Part shown: positions 35,297 through 46,400 of the stretch, one piece after another
How positions within the stretch are numbered: position 1 is the first letter of the stretch
How the letters are laid out: every line of letters starts with the position of its first letter
Assembly (NCBI GenBank): GCA_916610825.1
Contig: OU744450.1
Span: forward strand, 19,522,814-19,586,813
Source of the DNA: Haliclystus octoradiatus
Lineage: Eukaryota > Cnidaria > Staurozoa > Stauromedusae > Haliclystidae
Direction: 5' to 3'
DNA length: 64,000 nt
Position numbers and translations under genes: made by a program
Notes under the pieces: generated by a model
What the model was told of the DNA's origin: nothing
What the model saw: only the letters and a program-made list of their open reading frames with translations
Databases searched by the model: none

Positions 35297-36297
35297 TTAG
35301 GTCAGTAATATAGAACAACATGTCAATCCACCATCTACTTTGGCTATTTCAGATGTCTCAACGTTAATCTTACTTCGATTTAATTGATCAAAGACTTGCG
35401 CAGACAGTGGAAATTCATCTCTGGAGCATACAATTAAAGGAGCAAAAATGACCGGCAGGCGCTACGCACTTAGGATCACGTGCACGCTTATTGTCATAAC
35501 ACAATGTTCATTGTTGACATGAATTTTATTACAAGTTAGGCCTGCGTATAACAATTGTTTCAAAGCGAGACGGTTGAATTACGCTAAGCATAAATTCAAC
35601 TTATGCTCGCAGCGGTCGCCGGTCAATTTTACCCCTTTAAAGTACCATTAGCAAAAATGCAATTAGCTGCTTGCTGATTTGGCACATGTAGAAATTTATA
35701 ATCAAATTTAGTATTTAATTTGATAATGTTTTCAACTTTTTCAAATCCATCAGCAATAACCATCAAATCTTGTCCAGCCATTGTTACTATTGATTTCAAA
35801 TGAAGTGCTTTTTCAACCTCAATGGTATGTACTTGATAATTTTTGAATGCATTACTTAATTGCTTGATGCCTTCTTCATTACTTCTCTTGGATAAACCAA
35901 CAAAGAATTCATTGCCTGTAAATAAAACATCTCCGCCATCCAATTGACCAGGTTCTGTCATTTCAATAAGGTCATATCCGAGAGACATCAAACAATCTCT
36001 CATTGCAACAATTTCTCCCCGTCTTGATTCATGTCCTGTACGTGTCAATAAAGCGATATTCCCACATACTATCGCAGCGTCTTCGACAAAAACACAATCT
36101 GGGTAGCTTTCGTCAGCTTCTAGAATCGTTACGTTAATGTTTATTCGTTTCAAAGCATCTACATATCTCTGGTGTTGTATCAAGGCTTTCTCGTAATCAA
36201 CAGGAGGACCATCCGAATCCAATCGTTGGGCTTCTGCAACCAGAGAACGCGGAATTCCTCTGCAGATAGCACGTGTAAATCTGAACGGTGTCCCCAT
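35297..36297 (-). pseudogene. Second DDAH copy, split by a 199-bp TTAA element
   Basis: From ATG 36297 this copy matches the intact DDAH almost base for base, with a handful of substitutions in the first 300 bp (e.g. T to A in the PDCVFVEDTA motif, E to K, Q to R) and essentially none in the rest. At 35636-35438 a TTAA element interrupts the frame after AANCIFANGTL and brings a stop codon two codons later. The 3' remainder (35437-35297) with the catalytic cysteine is still present but cut off. The truncated product of about 222 residues would lack the active-site cysteine. Similarity to copy one runs on about 100 bp past the stop, but only about 15 bp upstream of the start. Confidence 0.9.
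35438..35636. mobile_element. 199-bp TTAA-target MITE inside DDAH copy 2
   Basis: The copy without the insert reads CAATTAAAGTACC. Here TTAA occurs on both sides (35434-35437 and 35637-35640), and the insert has TIRs AGGAGCAAAAATGACCGGC and, reverse-complemented, AGGGGTAAAATTGACCGGC. Removing the insert and one TTAA restores collinearity with the intact gene, so the borders are certain. piggyBac- or Kolobok-type mobilisation is inferred from the TTAA. Confidence 0.93.
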
Positions 36298-37835
36298 AAT
36301 CAAACTGATGAAGTATAATAGCTAGACTGAAGCGCAAGCGAAAGTCAGCATTTGAAAGAGAAGACTAAAATTGTTTCGTTTTCATATGATTGATCCCTTC
36401 AACCTTAGTTGCTATGTTTCAAGTTATTATTTTCTACTTTAAAATGTTCCCGTTTGTCCCACAGCTGGCCCCATTTGGTCACCATACTTCATAATCGTAG
36501 TCTTATCCGATAGAATATGTTGACGCCATTCGTCAAAGAGAATAAATTTTCCATTCGTCCATAAAAAATTAAATCAGAATCAAGTCATATTAAAATTCAT
36601 CCTCCAAATCACGACGCGCTGCAGTCGTCATGGATGCCTTTGATTGACGGTTGTATTTAAAATTAATTATGCAGAAAGCGAATACATAGTTAGAATTTAT
36701 TTTTGATATGTTTTGCTTGTACCACTGGTTTCCACTAACAATTAGACAACTCGCCCTTGTTGTCTACCGTCTTGACATTAAGGAGGACCACGGAGGACCT
36801 TAATTGGTGACCTTAATTCGACGGTAGCCAACTCGGGCTCGTTGTCTAATTGTTAAATAGTATTCGTGATATTTATAGACATGGAGAAATGTACAATAAT
36901 TAAAAGAACTCTCGTACTTCTCTCCTAATAGAAAGCGAGCATCACACCATTACTGACCGGCCCTGACTGCAGTTTGTGAGGACACGGGCAAAACAGAATT
37001 GCTATCAACAATTATTGATATTTGATAGATGAAATAGAGATTATTCGTGAAAAACTTTTTGAAATTCGACATCGGGTGAAATTTCTTATCTAAATGATGC
37101 AAACCGTAAAAGTAATTCAATAGAAACTGATACATAAGCCATCGTCATCATCATGATTTGTTCACAAACCTGTTTAACCTGATAATTAACAGGAATAATC
37201 TTGCTTGAATAGTGACTGTAAAAACAGGAGAAAACCGGATCGATTTCATCATCTTGGCATTCAATATAAGTTTCTATCGGCGCGTGGATTTACAATTATA
37301 AAATAGAGGATTTAAACGTTCGCATCTGCTTACCACATGACACAAGGGAAATTTTATTACCGAAAGGATATTTGTTACACAAAAACCGTATTGCGTGCCA
37401 AAAAGTAGCATGTTTTGAAGGTGGTGGCTGGGGTCAAAGCATTATTTCATTTAGCGAGCTAATAGACAGTATAGCTCTGTAAGCCTCACCAGAACATTAA
37501 TCTATTTCACACAAGCTTTAGTACTACTGTAATAATAAATTTCTTAAACGTCAGGAAAAAAGTAGAGTTGGAAAAGCTATATAGTATATACTCTATTGCT
37601 TTCAGGTCAGGACAGAGGAGTTTTGATTTTATCAATCGTAAGATCTGCAACAGTTTACATGTAGATTGATTGGGAATGTAATAATCAAATTCAAAACAAT
37701 ATAGGACATACATAGATAGGTCAATGTCTGCAGGGACACGGATAGTCATCTTCGTTAAAATTCCAGCTTTGCATTCAAGGACAATCATTTAACTTTTGTA
37801 GTATGGTAATGTACATCCCATCGCATGTGTGACCG
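36298..37835. other. Intergenic stretch
   Basis: It contains a small hairpin MITE (36736-36855) and otherwise no supported gene. Frames at 36950-37135 and 37507-37788 lack family resemblance and splice context. Confidence 0.4.
36736..36855. mobile_element. 120-bp hairpin MITE
   Basis: TAACAATTAGACAAC on the left pairs with GTTGTCTAATTGTTA on the right. Pairing continues inward through TACCGTC and TTAAGG words. No target duplication is clear. Confidence 0.55.
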
Positions 37836-37843
37836 TATAAAAG
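37836..37843 (+). promoter_or_regulatory. TATA box upstream of the 37960 ORF
   Basis: TATAAAAG lies 117 bp upstream of the ATG at 37960. That spacing allows a start site about 30 bp downstream and a 5' leader of about 95 bases. It is a plausible core promoter for the unrecognised plus-strand gene. Confidence 0.5.
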
Positions 37844-37959
37844 TCCAGTAAAAACACAGAACAAGACACAGTAGCTTTGATGTCACGATAGAGCTATTTC
37901 AAAACACAGAAGTCCAACTAAACCATCTACTTTAGCAGAAAGTATTATCTGCTGAAAAA

Positions 37960-38376
37960 ATGACGAAGGTTGCCAATGAAATGATTTCAAATAGAAGACA
38001 ACCCTTAATGGGTCTCAATTGTCACAAAGACGAAATCTGCAATGGGAATCTTCCTATGCAGGCAACAGCTCTTCTTAATGTTGGTTCTGATGTTGCAGAC
38101 TCAACACATCTTTTGCAAAGCATTTTCAGGAATTATGGTGATGTCTCTATTGAAAATCACACAGATGATCATAAAATTCAAGAAGTAAAACATGAAGATG
38201 ACGATGACGAGCAACTTCATATGTTTCTGAGACAAACAAAGCAATCTCGAAGGCGTATGGCTATTATTCATGATGGAAGTATCGAGGCATCTTTACAAAT
38301 CGATATTTTCCGTTCTATGATATCTACTTCTGATGGAGGGGTAATTGCTTGTCGAGAGATCAATTGCAATTTTTAG
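37960..38376 (+). CDS. Unrecognised 138-residue protein, single exon, TATA-driven
   Basis: I do not recognise the family. The ATG is preceded by an A-rich context with A at -3 (GAAAAAATG). The protein has no signal peptide or membrane segment. It has an acidic run (HEDDDDEQ, about residues 84-91), then a basic patch (KQSRRRM, about 99-105), then a more hydrophobic tail ending REINCNF. It is the only plus-strand frame in the intergenic region with both a good start context and a TATA box. A small intronless, inducible-type gene is one possibility; chance is another. No AATAAA follows within 200 bp. Confidence 0.45.
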   Translation: MTKVANEMISNRRQPLMGLNCHKDEICNGNLPMQATALLNVGSDVADSTHLLQSIFRNYGDVSIENHTDDHKIQEVKHEDDDDEQLHMFLRQTKQSRRRMAIIHDGSIEASLQIDIFRSMISTSDGGVIACREINCNF

Positions 38377-40137
38377 CGAAAAGTTTCAAACTGAAGAAGT
38401 GAAGGGAATACGTCTACGGAAATATACAAACTTTACTCTGGTTTCCATGTAACAGAGAATGTATACAGACTATACGAAGGCTGTTTGTAAGTCGGATTTA
38501 ACGATATATTCATCCATAAAGCAATTTGTATTTAGTAATCATGAAGATTTCAATAATTTTGTATAATCAAAGTTGTGTTATAGTAGTCTGAAACGCAGGC
38601 TACATTATTGGTTGGATTGTATATACTTTATCAATATGAAATTATTATATTATAATAACAAAACCATGTTCAAAATATAAAAATTATTCTGTTGCTCTTT
38701 TTGCCATTTGTGCTTGTTGTATTCATTTAATCTCTCTAATGTATTACATCAATATTATATTTGGTCATCAATGCACCATTATTGAATGATTTTCTTGAAA
38801 TTTTACCCAACATCTGTGTAATTATTCTCTATCGTTTTGAGTAATTCTATTTGGGCACTTCACGACAGGGATGTGGGCACCTCATAGAAAGACGTGTACC
38901 AGCCACGATAATCAACTCAATCAAGTTATGAACCCGACAATAATTGCAGTAATTCATTCCCTTTAGAAATTTTCAAACAAAACGATGCATGGGACATCCA
39001 AAATACCAAAGTCATGCATGATGTTTATTTTAGGCTGGCCGCCGTCGTTAAGCTACGCACGTCTAACCTCATTCCAATTCCATCATTTATATCCCGAGAA
39101 CGACAATAAGCTATGACTATCTCACTTATGCATTTCTTTGGAATTTTCACATCAACCTTTTGTAATGACGCCGGTTATTTTGCCAAGTTTTTACGACGAA
39201 TAGAGAAGCATTTTTCAAGAATATGCGTTTGAAAACGAGACAGTTTCTAATCTTGAATAACAGAGGTTCATGACGACAAATCCAAGTGACGGCATCGTGT
39301 TGTCATGTACGTCACCCAATTACTCAACATAAAGAAATCGTAATCGAAAGAAGAGACAAAGTGAAAAAGAAAAGTTTAAATTTGATCTATCTGTAATTCT
39401 ATATTCATCAGGGAAAAGATGAGACTATTTAAGCGCATATTATAAAATAACTATACATTATTATATTTACATAAAGACCATACAATAATTAACTTGTCTG
39501 TTATTTGTCATATTTCCCTCATCATATCACATCTAGACTATATCAATATTACATTATAACTAATATCAACACTTTATTGACATAAAATTTGATATAAGAT
39601 CCATAATTTGGGAACTTCATTGATTTTTATACAGGATATATCCCGATATGTTTTATAGTATAAGAAATAACAGAATAAATATTAATCAAGTATGTTTAAT
39701 GATAGTGAAGTCTCTGATGTCTTATGGAATGGAGAACATACACTTCTTTGTTGCTGAGGAGAGTATTGTGAACGCATTTCGTTTGGAATATAAATGTATA
39801 ATAATGAATTAATATAAGTATTGTTAACAACACCTTCGCAAAAAGCATATACTCATGAACCTTAAAAATGGCCTGTTTATGTTATGAGCAGTCAAACAAA
39901 CGAGGTAATTTAACGTTTATAAACTGAATTTCATTGTCATAATAAATTTCTCGATGTTGTCATTTCTTGAAGCGACAGTCTATGTACAATTATACATATA
40001 GCGACGACATGAAATAGCTAAATAGATATCCAGGACCAGGATTATCATTTAGCTATGAATAACAGTTACACAATGTACAAAACATTGTCTTCATTGACCA
40101 ATTCTTTATATATGTTGTGTTGATTTTAACCATGCAT
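38377..40137. other. Intergenic stretch between plus-strand ORF and ASPM 3' end
   Basis: AT-rich sequence with no supported exon, TIR pair or LINE motif. It should include the ASPM 3' untranslated region next to 40137. Confidence 0.4.
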
Positions 40138-40410
40138 TCATTCAAAGACATCATCTTTCTCTTCAGTTTGACTTTTATATGTTATAACATTAATAAGTAA
40201 ATCCATAACAGTTACTGCATTTGATATATAGTCGTCACTCCTTGATCTATCAGGCTGTACTTTCGTGTTATTTGCTTTACGAATGTTTCCTTTCGATGAC
40301 GTTGATGGTAAATTATCTTTTGATTTAGGGTATGCAGAAGATGCCTTTCTGTGTACTAAGAAATGCAGTTTTCTTATTTTTAAAATCGTTTTCTCTTCAT
40401 GTAAGATCTC
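40138..40410 (-). CDS. ASPM: ASPM terminal exon
   Basis: 91 codons from an ATCTTAG acceptor to TGA at 40138-40140. It starts [14 protein letters not shown], which parallels the vertebrate TERILYKQKK segment after a serine from the previous exon. A variable S/K-rich linker follows, then the conserved C-terminal helix VMDLLINVI. Confidence 0.85.
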   Translation of the reverse strand, partial: EILHEEKTILKIRKLHFLVHRKASSAYPKSKDNLPSTSSKGNIRKANNTKVQPDRSRSDDYISNAVTVMDLLINVITYKSQTEEKDDVFE

Positions 40411-43400
40411 CTAAGATTTACAAAATATCATTAGTATTAAATTGAAGAATAATTTAGGTACAGTATCGGTTAGCAACATCGTTTAGGGCAAAAGGGAAAT
40501 TCCAAGAAAACACGTAGATAGAAATTTCTCTAAGATGTATGATTGATGTTGCAAAGAGGCGACTTCGAAACCCCATGATAACATTTTGCATACATTTACC
40601 CTACTTTTGATCCTCTTTATAGTTCTACATGTCTATAAAATTGTATCGTGTAATAGAAAAAAAGCAGAAGGATATTTGTATGCAATACTATAGAATACTA
40701 TTCCAAGGGAAGCCACCTCAAGTCAATAATGCAAATAATCCTGTGGGAAATCCACAACGTAGTTTCAATTTTCAATATTAGCCCGGCAATAGTTTTTTTT
40801 TAAATCAAGTCATTCATAATACCTATATAATACAAAAATGCCTATAAATCTTGTAGGTTAAATATTTAAATTCACAGATAGATTTCAGCCGATCCGATTC
40901 TATATCCGATTAAGCCTACATTATACACTATTTGGAATCAAGTGAGACAATGTACAATGTGCAACAATAGTCAGAATCCATTTGAAAATCTTCAAAAAAG
41001 TTTCTACCTCGATGATATCGTTACTTTGTTGACAAAGTCTTGCTATCAGCATCCCAGCGATATAGAATATCATACTCTTTCTTTCTCTGAAATTCGACAT
41101 TAAATCAACCAAAAACGAAACGAAATTTGGCAACAAATATACAGCCATGTATGTCGATTGGTACTACAAAGAAAAATCATAGGATAGAAAAATAATTGTA
41201 GTTATGATATAGTCATGCTAAATAAATATAAAATTCTGTGGGTCATTTGATAATAGCAAATGAAAGGTTCTCAAAAAATTGCTATGGAACCTTCGATGAT
41301 GGCTTGAACCTTAGGCGGATCGCTTTTTCAGAAAAACATATGAAAAGTTTCTCAAAACATCAAAATCATTGACAATGAAAAATTCATAAAAACTGAATTT
41401 TATTCAGTTGATAAAATACTTGTTATCGGGATTGATTAGCCGCCTTTTCTGTCAAATTATGATTGATTGTATTGGAATGGTGAGTTACATTTATGTCATT
41501 GAATATAATGTATGTATTAACCTGACTGACTGATTCTAGATTAATTAGACTGTCATACACATGCAATGTAGTAATTTTTAGCTAAATTGTTTGTCAATAA
41601 TCGAAGACCGAGCATTGGAAAATCAATTTTAAACTAACTGATAATTTTATAGTAACAATGAGAAGGTAGAGAAAAACACATTCTTTCTTGAGAAATTTTT
41701 CATTCAGAAGAATGTGTCTTTCTTGACCTTTTCATTATTATTATTATTTATACTCTGCTATTCACTGGCATTGAGCACTATTCAATTGCCAGTGTTAATA
41801 TTTTTTAATTTATATATATATTGAGATGATAATTTTATAGATCGCACTGAGAGATTGCATTGTTGATGTCAACATATTTAACAACGTGACAATGTCAAGC
41901 TAACACCATAGAAATACAATTCAATGAGTCACAATGAAATGAGACGAAACACTTTGTTTGAAACTATAGAAGCACTTACCTCGACCAGGTTTCTCAAAAC
42001 CAATAGAGATATTTCAATTAAATTAATAGATGGCAAGCTTCTGTTGCAATTGCCTACAATTTTGTAAATCACTGCAAGAGCATTGTCTTCTACAAACGTT
42101 TGACAGCACTTTTCAGATAAACGAGTTGCAATTTCTACAACAAAACCAAGACAAGTTTTTAAAGACAATTCAATCACAGCTTATAATGTAAAAACGATGT
42201 TAATTATATTCAGACATGGATTGAGCAATTTCATGTCTGTGTTTAACTTTGAAGGTAGATTTTGTTCAGCATGCTTTGCTTAAGAACTAACTCCATTTTT
42301 GTGCAATTCGTCATACCATGAAAATAAGGAGATTGATACATTCATCAATTAGTCCTGCTATTTTCTGTATTCTAAATTTCCGGGGCAAATAATTTGTTGA
42401 AAATTAATATGGCTTACACAGATTCTTGTGTGTGTTGACAAATAAATGCAGAATTTTGAAAAAAGATTTGTGCGTTTTCTTTTATTTGTAATCAATATTT
42501 TGGTGAGATGTCACTTGCGCAAGGAACAGCATGCCAGGTTTATCGTTTTATCCTGCACTATCTTTTGATGTAGAAAGCATGATTATTCATGCATAATTGC
42601 ACATTACCCTCTGTAAAACAGTTCATGAACATGAAATGATCAAACTACAGTATCTCCAACAGTTCATGAAAAACAGGCCATTAAAAATTCATGAAATGTC
42701 CACAGCCGTTTATAAGGTGTTCATGAACACGTCACAAGCTAAATGATCTTTTTCGCATGATAAGCCTATTACAAAATGTCAATTGCACATCCATCAATCG
42801 ATAGACCATGTTTGGCATGACATAAAAATAACTAGAAACACTTGTAGGCCTATAGCATTTATATCTATATAATTAAAATGACAGGATTTAAATTTTGAAA
42901 ATAGTCTGAAATCAAGGATAAATAGATATTTGTAATGAATTTCAAAGGGAAAAAGGTAACATCTAGAGTTCACAAGTGTATGAATAGTCTGAAAATCCTT
43001 ATGTCTGATAAATGCAGAACTCTATGCTTGTGCGTGTGTGTGTGTGTGTGTGTGTCAAGTGTTCCACAGTTTCTTCAGTTACTCTTTAAGCAAGATATTT
43101 GAGTTATATATCATTAGAATTGTTGTTTAATTAAAACATGCTTTGATTTTTATGTTTCACATAACGAAAAAAAAATACTGTTTGAACTGTATCATAGCTA
43201 TGGTTTCCACATTCAATTCAAATTTCACAGATGCTGCATTTCAAGAAAACAACGAAATTTAATCGATTACTATTTGCTTTTAAATTAACGCAGCATCACA
43301 GGTGACTTACTGCTAATAGCTTATAAAGTAAATACTTACCAATTTGTACTAGCTTGTCATATATCGTTGATATGTTTTTGCAAGATAAAAGATAATCCAA

Positions 43401-46400
43401 AGCAGATCTGTTGCGGTTACAAAGTTTCATTGCTTCTGTTGCATTACTATTTGCAATTTCAATTCTCTTTCGAACAGCTTTAATTTTCTTTGATTTGGTT
43501 GCTTTTCTAACGAGATATCCTCTCCATGCAGACTATGATTGAATTGAACAGGAAATAGATGAACATATATCAGATTGATACTTGATGCAAAGCCTGGTTT
43601 TATCTACATTAGGGATCAGCTAATACTGAATATCTAATACATATTGTCAAATTTCTGCACAACGTTTTTCCCTGCCGGTAATCAATGGTGAACATCAACT
43701 GTGAACTGGACTTTTAGGACACTGACTTCTCAATTTTGCTATAGAACATATCACATTTGGAGTTCATAGCTCTGACACAGACATAGGGAATCAGGTCTGG
43801 AAAATAGTATGACATCAAGGACAGTTTGATTGTTTGTGAAATCAAGAATAGCTCGATTATTTGTGATGGAAGTGAATGAGGAAAAGGTAAAATCTTGAGT
43901 TCAAAATCATGAAAATTGTTTGGAATCCGTTTTAAAAGTCTGAAAATTCTTATGGATTTGAACTACAGTATAAATCCGAAAAATAGCAAATTTTGTTTTA
44001 ATATGGACTATCTGAATCACAGGATATATTGCTATACTGATACTGATAAACATCATTATTTTGTTCATCATTTTTATCAATTATCAAAAAACAAATGTGA
44101 GGTCAGTATTAGGTTGAGAAATACAGAATCTAAATAATTATCAACTTATTTTTGAATTTGAATTCAATTCAAGATTATTTAACAAAGGAATCGACTAGAA
44201 AAAAGTCTATTCATCAGAACTGCAATCATGGAGTTTATAAGGTAGGCTACATAAGAATAATTTTGTTTGATATTAATTATCTCAGACACCCTATACAGTC
44301 CAACATAAAAAAGATTGGTTTGTGGGTTTGTGGACATTTTTTTTTGGGTTCATGGATGTGAAATTGTCAAAATTAGTGCAAACATTTTTTTGTAGATTGT
44401 TTATAAACTCACCAACTTTTTCTAAAGGGTACATGCTCTCTGATCCCAAATGGAAATTTCTAGTATACTAAGTATAGAGTTCAATGTTTTGTCTGAATAT
44501 CAATTGTAACAAACCTGTATAATGATGGCAGCTTGGTTAACTTTTCGAGATTGTTTTCTAGCAAATCTTTTCTCGTTGAAACTTCGATAGATACCCTGCA
44601 ATACTATAACAGACGCTTTAAGTTTGATGTACTGTTGACGACGAACATAGCCACGGTAGGTTGATTGAATTCGAACAGCTGCATTATTGATCACAATGAG
44701 ATTCTTTCTGATAAGATATGCCCTGAAATACGACTGGATTAGTTGAGCTGATGACTCCCTTCTCTGATCAAATAAAGTGACATCTGAGGAATCCTCAGTA
44801 TGGCGACATAGCACAATAGTTTCATTGAGATTGAAATCTGCATTGTTATTTTCCACATTAGTTTCCATTAGCTGGCTTTCACCTTCTTCAAATATATCAG
44901 ACAACAGCGACAACTCAAATGTTTTCCCTATACCTACAACAGATTGATCAAATTGTACAACCATATTTTGTTTCAATTTATATAGCCTCCAATTTTGCTG
45001 AATACATAAGCAGGCTTTTTTCATTTTCATAAATCGTTGGCGCATAACAAAGACTCTCCAGTGCCTCTGTATAATTAATGCAGCATCATATGATTCGTTA
45101 GCAGCAGTAGGAAATGTAACATTACAATCAACCTGCTTTGCATTATAGTCTCTTCGCATAATGTACATCTTGAACACCGATTGTATAACAGTAGCAGCTT
45201 TGTGTTGTTGTTTCAAATGTTTCCTCGATAAATGTCCCCGTACAACAGCTTGTATAGCAATACAAGCACCTTGAATGATTTGATAGACTCGAAAGTCCTT
45301 CTTTTGTTGCAAATATTCACGCCAAAATCGTTGTATTACAATTGCACTATAATTCCTTTGAAGATAAATGTTTCTTGTCTTTTTCATATTACAATGGGAC
45401 CTCCAGTGCAGTTGGATAATAGAAGCTGCTTGAAGTTGTCGGGTTGTTTCAGGGACAACATGATTTTCATAACCGGAATGAATATTTACAGCAAGATTTG
45501 GTTTATCTATATAGACGCCAGAAAATTTTTTAGAGAGAAGAATAGATCGCCACCATCTTTGTATACAAATAGCAGCATTGCACATAGAAATGAAGCATTT
45601 CTTCTGCATCCTTGCAAACATAGTTGCTCTCCACTTTTCTTGGATAATAATAGAAGAATTTCTCATGTTACAAAATGTGTTCCTCTCATTTCTGCATAAT
45701 ACCATTCTGCGATAATGCGTTTGTATACATATAGCAGATTTTCTATAAGCTAAATATACCTGTCTTTCTCTCTTTGCCAACAACGCTACTCGCAGCCTTT
45801 TCTGTATACATACAACAGCCCTCCTGTAAGTAAGAAACATTTTTCTTTGTTTGCACCCCAGAAGAGTTGCCCTCCATCGCCTTTGTATAGTCACGCAAGC
45901 AGACTTGTGCTCTTTGAATGAAGCCAGTTCACTTCTAGAAGAAATATAACTTCTCCATCTCCTCTGAATTGCAGCAGCTGCATTGCAATAGGATAGGAAT
46001 TGTTGTCTTTCTTGTCTGGCAAAAAGTGTAGCTATCCATCGTTGCTGGATGACAAGGGCTGATTCCAAATAAGCTAAGAAGCGCTGCCTTTCCTTTCGAG
46101 CTAGTAGAGTTTCCCTTAAACGTTTCTGAATGAGAATTGTTGACTGTCTGAGCAGGATAAAGTCTCCTTTTTGTTCACTGGCAAGCAAAGTTGCTCTAAA
46201 TCTGTCTTGGATAACAATAGCAGAAGACCTTTTGAGTAAAAATGATTCTCTCTGTTTCCTGGCTAGCATCGTTGCTCTCCATGAGTCTTGGATGAGAACG
46301 GCCGAGTTCTTCATCATTAAAAATGATTCACGCTGATTCTTGGCAAGTAGAGTAGCTCTAAATATATCCTGTATGACAATTGCATAACGTCTCTGAAGTA

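Noticed and set aside
45232-45699. 155-codon plus-strand frame
   Set aside because: Antisense shadow of the ASPM IQ exon.
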